This document shows positions 55,906 through 64,000 of a stretch of 64,000 bases of DNA, piece by piece; position 1 is the first letter of the stretch; each line of letters begins with the position of its first letter. This stretch comes from Proteles cristata cristata (lineage: Eukaryota; Chordata; Mammalia; Carnivora; Hyaenidae). The position numbers and the translations under genes were made by a program. A model generated the notes under the pieces. It saw only the letters and a list, made by a program, of their open reading frames with translations, ran no database searches and had not been told where the DNA came from. Location: NCBI GenBank assembly GCA_017311185.1, contig JAESUZ010003522.1, positions 218,272-282,271 of the forward strand, read 5' to 3'.

Positions 55906-58040
55906 TTCCAGAATTTTCTTCCCAAAAGAGCAGACTGAGCACTGTTAATCAATCTCGGACACTTTGGGGAGTTATCTCCCCATTTTAGCATAACTGTCCC
56001 ATAAGGGTGCCTAATTATCGCTGACATGACAATGACACATTTGGATATAGTACTGATTAAAAATATTGGTTGATTTTTTTCTTTAAAAATAACATGTTTA
56101 TTGTAGAAAAGTTAGAAGAGAAAAAGAACATCATTCACAATCCCATTATCCAGTCAAACAATTGCTGTTAACCTATTGACATAGGACCTCTCAGTTTGTT
56201 TTCTAAATTTTCACTTTGAGTAAAAGAATAGGCTCAAGCCTGGGGCCTGTCTCAGCCACTGAGCTGTCCCATGCAAGAGTACGCAGTCATTAAATCATAG
56301 TGTACACAGCTTTGTGGCAAATCTGACCTGGATCTAGGTGGGTGTTCACATCCATCAGCACTAGTCTGGTGGGTAGAGATGAACAGCATTATTAGCAGTG
56401 ATGATACTTTTGTTAGACAAATGTCAAATGAGGGTAGTTATTCCTGTGAAAAGCAAGATTTTTGTCAGTGGTCTGGCATTTGGAAAGGGGAACAGAGACC
56501 GGGAAAGGAAATTCGCATAGAGGCAGGAGGCCTGGGCTCCAATTCCAGTGGAGAGTAGGAATGAAAAGCAGGAGTCAGGCAGGAGGGATAACGTGACATG
56601 TGTAGCTGTTCCAACATGAGGAAGCCTATGGGATGCTGCATGGGCGTTGCCAAGGACTTGGGGTGTTAAGACTAATTTTAGCCCACCTCCTGGCTGTGGG
56701 CGGGGGGGCGGGAGGGGATGAGCTGCTAATGTACTGTCAAGCTGGACAAATTTGGTTAGAAACCAGGAGGAATTGAGTGGCCAGGTTGAGAGACTTAGTA
56801 ACTGTAGATATGTGGGGCTGGTAACGGCAAGGATTGATAAATCCCAAATCTTTGGAGCGGTGAGATCTATTTCATTCTATGATCTATTTCATTCCATGAC
56901 CCATATAGCTGTTATATGCTGTATGTCGATATAAAACAATTAAGCTAATTAAGATTAATTTTGGCTGGTGAGTGTTTGAAGGGTTTTATAATAACTCTTG
57001 AGATCATTAGAGATGCTTTGGGATGTCACAAAAGGAGCATTTGGAATAACTGGGCTAGATGTTTAAATCAGAGATGTGCAGTGAAAACCAGTAACAGAAT
57101 GATGATTCTGTGGTTGAAAGAATACTGAAGCAGGAAGGAGGATTTGGGGGCTGTCCTCAGTATGCTGTTAAACTGGATCTCTGAAATCAACAGCAACCAC
57201 CCTGCTTTGTAGCTTTTGGGGGTTTGTGTGTAAACCTTCTCCCAGGGTGGATTCCAGATTACCAATGGTTTAACTACTGGCTCACACAATTTCTGAATAT
57301 TTAAGAATTGGCTCTTGGAAGCCCAGTACTTGGGAACTCCAGCAGACCATTGTAATCCTGAACAAATGTCTAGTTAGCTTTGGGTAAATCAATTCACTTC
57401 TCAGGATCTTAGTTGTATCATCAATAAAGTGAAGTCATTAAAATAGCCTCGAGGTCCCTTCCAGAGTTAGCACTCCAGTAATGTAGCTGGTGTTACAGGA
57501 CAGGACTACCATCATGTATTAAGCCAAAAGAGCTACATCAGATTTTCATGAATGCTACTGTGATGTACTGGAGCATATTATTTGATACTTGGATCTGTGT
57601 CATAATCAACCCTCTTCTGATTCCTGCTGTTAATGTGTATGTCTACATACACATACAATACTTCTCTAGTATTTCTTTTTAGGAGGGTTAAAAAATGGCA
57701 GTAACAGCCCATGGCTCACCAGTGGGGTAAGAAACCATTACCACAGTGAGAGAATTCTATACTAGTTAGTTGCCAGGCCCTAGGAGTTGGTTGAGGGTCT
57801 GAGACAAAATCATGTAGTTGAGGGTACACTGCCTTATGTGACCATGAGATCCACCCAAGTGTCTTCTCTAGACTAGCAACAACATGAGAAGTTAGCTGGC
57901 TCTTGCTTTTTGAAGTCAAGGCCTGTTTCCTTCATGGTTAAGTGTCTCAAGTCCTGACACATAGCAGGGCCTCAGCAAGTGTTTGTTGAAAGAAAAGAAT
58001 AAGTGATTTGGGCCTTTTAAGGACAAATTCTGAAATATTT
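55906..58040. other. intergenic, mostly unassigned
   Basis: MIR-like core near 57345-57460 (TAGCTTTGGGTAAATCAATTC) and a LINE-like piece near 56090-56200. No coding sequence seen. Confidence 0.45.
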
Positions 58041-58049
58041 TCTTATCTC

Positions 58050-58190
58050 CCCCCCAGCTTTATTGAGATATATTTGAAATATAACACCACGTAAGCTTAA
58101 GGTATATAACATGATGATTTGCTGAATTTTAAAATAGTAATTCACAAGTGGACATAAGTTTCTCTATATGTCCCTGAAGAAATGCATTTT
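58050..58190 (-). repeat. ancient L1M 3' UTR fragment
   Basis: CCCCAGCTTTATTGAGATAT, TAACATGATGATTTGCTGAA are antisense L1M tail text. It ends about 40 bp before the candidate exon at 58228. Confidence 0.65.
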
Positions 58191-58227
58191 TTGAACACAC
58201 AAAAAAATTGTTTTCTTTTTGTAATAG

Positions 58228-58374
58228 GAAGCTTCTCAGTGTCTGCAATTCAATATCCGGCAATAAATTTGCCTTCCATCTGACAACACAGGTGTTACAC
58301 AATCAGAACCCGAAAGGGAGAAACATGAATGAGAAAAACCGAGACCAGACAAGCCAGGCGTTTACTACCCACCA
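58228..58374 (+). other. candidate non-coding exon upstream of SEC16B
   Basis: A 147-bp non-repetitive segment between a plausible acceptor (TTTTCTTTTTGTAATAG) and a strong donor (A|GTAAGT). It holds one short frame starting MNEKNRDQTSQ without homology that I recognise. It lies 2.6 kb upstream of the first SEC16B coding exon and is bounded by an old L1 on the left and a SINE 46 bp on the right. It may be a SEC16B 5' leader exon or an exon of a QORL2-SEC16B read-through. Only the splice signals support it. Confidence 0.3.
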
Positions 58375-58420
58375 GTAAGTGTCTGGCTGATTCAACCAGT
58401 GGAATTAGCTTATTTTTTTA

Positions 58421-58619
58421 ACTAAAAAATGTTTTTTTTTAATTTTGGAGAGAGAGTGAGAGCCCACGAATGGGAGAAGGAGAGAGAGAGAGACTCTTAA
58501 GCAGGCTCCATGCTCAGCACGGAGCCCAACATGGGGCTTGATCCCACAATCCTAAGATCATGGCCTGAGTCAAAATCAAGAGTTGAACACTCAACTGACT
58601 GAGCCACCCAGGTGCCCCA
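58421..58619 (-). mobile_element. CAN SINE, older type
   Basis: AAAATCAAGAGTTGAACACTC marks the old form; head GAGCCACCCAGGTGCCCC. It begins about 46 bp after the donor of the candidate exon. Confidence 0.88.
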
Positions 58620-58634
58620 GCTCATGTGTTTTGA

Positions 58635-58800
58635 AAGGAAAAGCTCATACTTATTTTTAAAGCATGTATACTTCCTTATCACGTGCCATTTTCCTAATCT
58701 TTGATCCTCATAACGACCCCCACAAGCTAAGTATGGTTTTTCCCCTTTTAGAGAGGAAGAAACCGAGACTTTGAGAGGTTGAGCATTAGCGCCTACAGTG
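58635..58800 (-). repeat. MIR SINE, minus strand
   Basis: GATCCTCATAACGACCCCCAC and AGAGGAAGAAACCGAGAC. Confidence 0.65.
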
Positions 58801-60384
58801 GCAATGGCACGAGTCACCGCCCCAAAGGTGGTGCTCTTCTCACAGGCCAGGCTGCCTCAGGCTTTCTGGATTGCCTCTCCCTGCTTTCTCTGTTCCTTGT
58901 TTGCTCTGGGATTTGGATGTAAGTCAACCTGGCTCAGCCCATGACCAGGCAAACAGAAGCACCAGCCTCTGACAGGGTTTGGAGCAAATACGCCAAGTCA
59001 GGCCTGTTCCAGACGGGGGTATCCGGGTTGTACTTTGCCCTAGTGAATCAGCTCCACGGAGGCCAGGCAGTTGTGACAGATAACTGACTGGCTGTAGACT
59101 AGAAGGCCAGGTAAGCCTTGGTAGATGTGGGACTTGGACTTTGACATTCTCCAACAGGAGAGAGACACTTGGGCCAGGCTAGCGCTGAAGGAAGCTGTGC
59201 TGTCGGAAGGTGGGAAGCCGTCTGAGCAGGTGTGTGGGGACCCTTGCTCCCTTGTTTTCCTTCTCTTGGCTGAGCTGTACTGTCAGATCAGGAAAGGCAA
59301 GATCACCTTTGCTGGGGGCAGGGGGAGTTACTTATATGAATGTGGAAGTGTGGCTTGTCACTGAAGATGTGATGCCTTCATTTGAGAATCTTATGTGCCT
59401 TTCATTTGGTGTCCTTAATTATAATCTGAGGTCTAACCTATGGGAGTTGATATCTCAACAATAGAATGATGTGATTTCAGTGAAGAGATTGGGTTTTGTG
59501 CCTTTGTAGATGGAGAAGGGCTGTCTAGTGAAAATATCTGGGGACAAGGCCAGCAAAAGAGGCTTTATTCTTGTTGAGCTCACTGTATTGGGGCATTTGG
59601 CTGGCATTTGTTGGAAAAGGCTTTCCTTGCACCTTACTTTTTTCAAAAGTCACTGACACTTCAAGAAGGAAGGTAGAAGTTTTTCTGAGCTGTGATTGAT
59701 TTGAGGTGGAAGGCACTTCTGTGTCTTTGCTCTACTGGTATGTTCTGCTTACAGCTCTTGGCTCTGAGCTGTGGACCCTGGCTCCACGGCATTCAGACAG
59801 AGTGATATCTTGATTTCAACATATACCCTTTGACCTTTTGTTCCGATATGACTTTTTACACTAGGCCGGGAGCTTCAGGAGTGGGAGCAAGTTAACTGTT
59901 TTTGATCCAAATCCTTCAACCTAAAACAGTTCCCAAGAGAAAAAAAATGACGTTTGACTGAGCCAATGTATCTTCCTGACATACGAGAATGTCACCAGTA
60001 AGATTGACACGTGCTTTTTCTTTGGAGGCAGCTGGGTGTGGGTTTTTCTCTGTGATACGGAGCGGAGGAACTTGGAAGGTGATATGTCTTCAGAGCTGTT
60101 TCTCATTTTGAAGAATAAGTGGGGAAAAACTAGTTTGATGCTAGGAGACCTCAGATTTAAAAATCTCTAGGCAGGAAGATTATGGAGACATGGCTGTCTG
60201 GTTTGTCATGAGAGCAATCCCAAACTTGTCTCCTTGGAGGAAGGGCAGCCAGGACCATATCATTGGGCCCAGTTCTTCTAAGAGGTTAATTTAAGAATTC
60301 AGAAAACATGTCTCTTGAGATCCATTTAAGCTTCTTTTTGCTTAGGAAATGTCTTCCTTCATTCATACTGCCCTAATCTTATCT
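58801..60384. other. intergenic upstream of SEC16B, unassigned
   Basis: About 1.6 kb of apparently unique sequence. Frames of 61-84 codons have no recognisable content. It could hold leader exons or promoter elements, but no signal singles one out. Confidence 0.4.
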
Positions 60385-60655
60385 CTGATAATACTAGCTA
60401 CTTTTTAATTGAACAATTACTATATACCAGGCAGTATGTTGGGTACTTTTCATAAGTTGTCACTGACTCTGATAGTAACAACTGCAAGCCAGTCATTATG
60501 GTCCCCACTCTATTTCTTTCTCAAGGAAACTGAAGCTTGAAAAAAATGAACTAGCTAACAGGTGGCAGAGTTAGGATTTAAACTCTGGCCTGTCTCTAAG
60601 CTCACCTATTTCTCTGATCACAGAGGGCCTCCACAGTAATTGTTGAATGAATCAT
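60385..60655 (-). repeat. MIR SINE, minus strand
   Basis: ACAATTACTATATACCAGGC, TTCTCAAGGAAACTGAAGC and ACAGGTGGCAGAGTTAGG. Confidence 0.75.
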
Positions 60656-60971
60656 TGCTGGTGAGATAAATGAACAAACATGTAGTTAATTGGGATACTT
60701 CGATGTTGTTTTGGAGCTTTATCTATGACTATTCTCTGTCTCCCCTGCCTCCCACATCTATTGTTGCTCCAAGTATTCTTTTTAATTTTTAAAGCAAGAT
60801 CAATATAATTGTCTAGCCTGTTAATTATTTCATGTATCTGCTTGAGATCTTCTTCCAGATATCTCTATATCACTGCTTATGTGTTTTGTTTTCAAAAGTC
60901 CTCAAAATGATGTTTCAAATCATCATGTTTGGAGATAAGCCTAAAATGATCATTTTTTTTTTTGTCTGCAG

Positions 60972-61325
60972 GAAGATAAAATAATTACATAACTGAATAA
61001 AAACACAAGGGAAGTTCTGAGGGTCAGGGATGGAATTTTGGGCTCCCCAATGGCCACCTCAGCCACGGGGGAGGCCCATAGGACCTTCAAAGGATCCAGA
61101 CAGAGGGCTTCAGAGAGATGGAAGCCATCGGCCCGTTCCTCACTCTTGGTACCATGGAGAGAGGTACCATCAATGGCAAGACACAAGCCAGAGCCCCCAG
61201 CCCCAGCAGGACCCCAGGACAGACCACCAGCAGCCCCATTATGCGTCCAGGCCTGGGGAAAGGCATCAGCCTGTGTCAGGGGTTGACTATTATGAAGGTG
61301 GTTACCCCGGTCAGTTGTATTCAAG
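60972..61325 (+). CDS. SEC16B: SEC16B first coding exon (58-nt leader, ATG at 61030)
   Basis: The acceptor is a long T-rich tract ending GTCTGCAG; the donor is TCAAG|GTATGG. The ATG at 61030 has G at -3 and G at +4, and an in-frame TGA at 61018-61020 rules out an upstream extension. The protein begins [15 protein letters not shown], then [35 protein letters not shown] and GGYPGQLYS, closely resembling mammalian SEC16B. The last codon (AG|G, arginine 99) is split. Other frames of 82-86 codons over the same bases are shadows. Confidence 0.95.
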
Positions 61326-61688
61326 GTATGGTTCTCGGGCTTGGAGTTCATCCAACTCTCCTACGTTCTTCTGAATAGATCATCCTTTTCCTTCTTCCTT
61401 TTCCTTTTATTCTTCCTCTTTTTCTTCTTTTTCCTTCTCCACCCTATTACATTGGCTTCACTGGACATTCCCCCCACCCCCCAACTGGATTCAGGGAACT
61501 GAAAATAGTATTTCCCTCCTTTTTGTCCTCTAGTGGGGCTTCTTAAAGAGGTGATCACAGTGTGACTGGGTGTTGGGGCCAGGGCAGAAAGTAGAAAGAA
61601 TGGTAGATTCAAGATAGCAGATGAGGAGACCCTTTGACTTGGGATGGCAAAAGGCAGTATTTGTAGATTACGGAAAAGTTTGTGCTTT

Positions 61689-61913
61689 AAAAAAATTTTT
61701 TTTAAATGTTTTATTTATTTTTGAGAGAGAGATAGAGACAGCGTGATCAAGGGAAGGTCAGAGAGAGAGGGAGTCACAGAATCCGAAGACAGGCTTCAGG
61801 CTCTGAGCTAGTTATCAGCACAGAGCCCGACACAGGGTTCGAACCCACCAACCATGAGATCATGACCTGAGGCAAAGTCGGACGCTTAACTGACTGAGCC
61901 ACGCAGACGCTCC
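61689..61913 (-). mobile_element. CAN SINE in SEC16B intron
   Basis: Head GAGCCACGCAGACGCTCC. Duplication AAAGTTTGTGCTTT / AAAGCTTGTGCTTT at 61675-61688 and 61914-61927. Confidence 0.9.
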
Positions 61914-62304
61914 AAAGCTTGTGCTTTTGTAGAGATCCCTACAAAAACTTCTCAGTGTTGTTTGCATTGACACCACCAGCACCAAGAAGAGACTCAGTGC
62001 CCAGAGCAGTACTTAGGGTGTGACTGGCATACAGAAAAAATATGCATTGGATGAATAAATGGGAAAATTAAAAAAAAATGAAATTGACCAGAGAGAAAGC
62101 AAATATAAGCTTGTAGTCTCCAAATTCAGAGTGAAGAGGTCTCGGTGAGGCAATCCTAGGAGAATCTGGAATTTCTGTTCCTGAATTCTAATTGAGAGCA
62201 CAAGATTTAATATTTTATGAAATATTGGAAGCCATGTATGTTTTACTTCAGCTTTTCCAGGTGGAGTGATATTTACCTGCCTACAGATTTCAGGTTGAAA
62301 TTAT

Positions 62305-62536
62305 TATTATTTTAAAAATTTTTTTAAATATTTTTATTTATTTCTAGGAGAGAGAGAGACAGCGTGAGCAGGGGAGGGTCAGAGAGAGAGGGAGACACAG
62401 ACTCTGAAACAGGCTCCAGGCTCTGAGCTGGCAGTCAGCACAGAGCCCGACCTGGGGCTCGAACCCACAAACCGCGAGATCATGACCTAAGTGAAAGTCA
62501 GACGCTCAACCGACTACGCCACCCAGGCGCCCCTTG
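62305..62536 (-). mobile_element. CAN SINE, TCTAGGAGAG subfamily variant, in SEC16B intron
   Basis: Has CTGGCAGTCAGC and GACCTAAGTGAAAGTC but keeps ACTCTGAAACAGG, so it is a variant of the group. Duplication GGTTGAAATTAT at 62293-62304 and 62537-62548. Confidence 0.93.
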
Positions 62537-62818
62537 GGTTGAAATTATAACAATTACTATAAACTTTGCCCCTATGAAATACTGAAGAATTATTATTTAA
62601 TAAAAAGACTAACAATATGACATTCCTTTCCTCAATCTGTTTCGTATTGTTGAATTCTCAAAGAAGGTATGTTAAGCACAGAGGCAATAAAAGCAATCAG
62701 ATTTAAGAGAGTCCAATGTGACTTCTTCATCTCATTTCCATCTGTAATGTGCATGGAAATTACAATGGCATATTGGGTACCTACACAGTCATCTCAGGAA
62801 GGAATATTCTTTTTTAGA

Positions 62819-63030
62819 CCTTATTTATTTATTTTGAGAGAAAGAGACAGAGAGAGAGAGAGAGGGCGAGCACATGGGGGAGGGGCAGAGAGAGAGAGAA
62901 TCCCAAGTAGGCTCTGCACTGACAGCACAGAGCCTTACATGGGGCTCGAACTCATGGACCACGATGAGGTTGTGACCTGAGCCAAAATCAAGAGTTGGAG
63001 GCTTCACTGACTGAGCCATCCAGGTGCCCC
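62819..63030 (-). mobile_element. CAN SINE, older type, in SEC16B intron
   Basis: CCAAAATCAAGAGTTGGAGGC and head GAGCCATCCAGGTGCCCC. No clear duplication. Confidence 0.85.
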
Positions 63031-63350
63031 AGAAAGGGGTAATCTAAGATCAGGGCTGGGTTTTCTAAGATAACATCATGTATTGTTGGATGTATGTATT
63101 TGAGAAGTAGGGGGAATCATGGGGAAAGAAAATGAGACACTAGGCTGTGGTTTTGCTATAAAAATCCCAGATCTGTTCTGAAATAAAGGCCTTACTCCTG
63201 CTAATCTAGAATTAACTGCAGTTTTAAAGCAGGTTCTAGACTGAGGTCACAGATTTGTCTTCTGAAGTTATTTAGTTCATCAAGTCCAACATTGGTTTCT
63301 CTCTTTACACACTCATCCTTGAACAACTGGCCTTCTTCATGATATTTTAG

Positions 63351-63466
63351 GCCAGGCATTGAGGATCCATATCGGAGTTATCGTTCTCCAACCCTGAAGG
63401 AAGAATATGCTTACGGAGATTATTACTACCACGGATACTTCCCGCAGCAGCTACGGGAAGAAAGAG
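63351..63466 (+). CDS. SEC16B: SEC16B second coding exon
   Basis: Acceptor ATGATATTTTAG, donor AGAG|GTATGG. The first base completes arginine 99. It then reads [30 protein letters not shown] and PQQLREER, matching the SPTxxEEYAYG-YYYHG region of SEC16B. It ends one base into the next codon (phase 1). No further exon is visible before the window ends. Confidence 0.93.
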
Positions 63467-63796
63467 GTATGGAGTAATCTCCAAGGAGCCTTTGGGGTGG
63501 CGCTGCTGGTCTGGTAGACAGGCCGTGCTCAGAGCCTCACCTGGGCCGTCCTGCTTGGCTGACGTAGAGCCCCTGTCCACACCCACTTCTTTCTTGGCCA
63601 GATGTGGCCACAGCAAAGACACTACTGCCAGGTGTCTTGAGGGGAAGAAACAGAAAGGAGTCATTCTCCTTTGTATGTGTCGGTGATAGCCCTGAAACTA
63701 TTATGGGTAGTTCGTACTTCACCCCATTTTTTCTTCCACTCCTTCTTACAGCCAGGATTAACAGTCTCTGAGCAAGTAATAGTGAAGTCAGTTCTT

Positions 63797-64000
63797 TTTT
63801 TTTTTTTTTCTTAAATAGTTTATTGTCAAGTTGGTTTCCACATAACACCCAGTGCTCATCCCCACAAGTGTCCTCCTCCATGCCCATCCCTCCTCCCCCA
63901 CATCCATCAGTCCTCAGTTTTGTCAGCATTCAAGAGTCTCTCATGGTTTGCCTCTCTCCCTTTCCCCCACCATTTCCCCCCTTCTTCTCCCCCTTGTTCC
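63797..64000 (-). mobile_element. young carnivore L1 3' end, cut by window edge
   Basis: T-run, TTTATTGTCAAGTTGGTTTCC and the C-rich 3' UTR shared with 11284 and 45221. It lies in the SEC16B intron after exon 63466, antisense to the gene, and its length is unknown. Confidence 0.92.

Larger units (their letters stand above)
60972..64000 (+). other. SEC16B: SEC16B gene, 5' end (first coding exons), continues past window
   Basis: Gene-level entry. Two exons (60972-61325 and 63351-63466) encode the first 137 residues of SEC16 homologue B. SEC16 proteins sit on the cytosolic face of the endoplasmic reticulum at transitional ER sites and recruit COPII coat components; SEC16B has also been linked to peroxisome biogenesis, and the human locus is associated with body-mass index. 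The part seen is the tryptophan-, proline- and tyrosine-rich disordered N-terminus. The conserved central domain and C-terminal region of the roughly 1,060-residue protein lie to the right. The intron between the exons is 2,025 bp and holds SINEs at 61689, 62305 and 62819. Confidence 0.93.

Noticed and set aside
61361..61612. 83-codon reverse frame rich in lysine
   Set aside because: Produced by a CT-rich tract in the SEC16B intron, antisense to the gene.
910..63030. tRNA-like box A and box B motifs at many positions
   Set aside because: All are heads of CAN SINEs or MIRs with tails and target duplications; none has a complete tRNA fold with acceptor stem.
910..63030. Many similar repeats about 200 bp long suggesting an array
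   Set aside because: They are dispersed SINEs in both directions with variable spacing, not a CRISPR or satellite array.

Overview
The window is nuclear DNA of a mammal, almost certainly a felid or other feliform carnivoran. The main evidence is about 44 tRNA-derived CAN-type SINEs of the cat type: a head reading GGGCGCCTGGGTGGCTCAG, a box-B-like GGTTCGAGCCCC, a (CT)n tract and an AATAAA/A-rich tail. Several 5'-truncated carnivore L1 elements accompany them. Species and family calls rest on recognition by eye; no alignment was run.

Two protein genes are present, both on the + strand, as widely spaced exons. (1) The 3' part of the quinone oxidoreductase-like protein 2 gene (QORL2; CRYZL2, the locus that is the pseudogene CRYZL2P in humans) occupies 1401-24764. 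It has seven exons with canonical GT/AG sites and matching phases. They read through without a stop for 264 residues and then end in TAA; the first exons lie upstream of the window. (2) The 5' part of SEC16B, an organiser of endoplasmic-reticulum exit sites, begins with the coding exon at 60972-61325 (ATG at 61030). It continues with 63351-63466 and runs off the right side. In humans the same two loci are neighbours in this order and make a CRYZL2P-SEC16B read-through transcript, so the gene order supports both calls.

Between them lie about 36 kb with no convincing coding gene. A GC- and CpG-rich patch at 53455-53850 and a possible non-coding exon at 58228-58374 are the best candidates for SEC16B promoter or leader sequence. 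Most of the rest is interspersed repeats: CAN SINEs (roughly three quarters on the minus strand), young L1 3' ends (all minus), older L1M-type L1, L2 and MIR, two MaLR-type LTRs, a Tigger-like DNA transposon inside a MIR, two hAT (MER5/MER20-like) elements, and several microsatellites.

Layout: 1-1400 intron of QORL2; 1401-3854 four closely spaced exons; 3855-14125 two introns heavy in SINE and L1, including a four-copy target-site array at 10501-12712; 14126-14354 exon; 14355-24695 a 10-kb intron of old L1 and SINEs with a 113-bp tandem duplication near its end; 24696-24764 terminal exon; 24765-60971 intergenic; 60972-64000 SEC16B start, ending inside an L1.

I found no novel gene system. The most interesting signals are the intact QORL2 reading frame, the nested insertion structures with readable target-site duplications, a distinct SINE subfamily, the lone CpG-rich patch, and the read-through arrangement.
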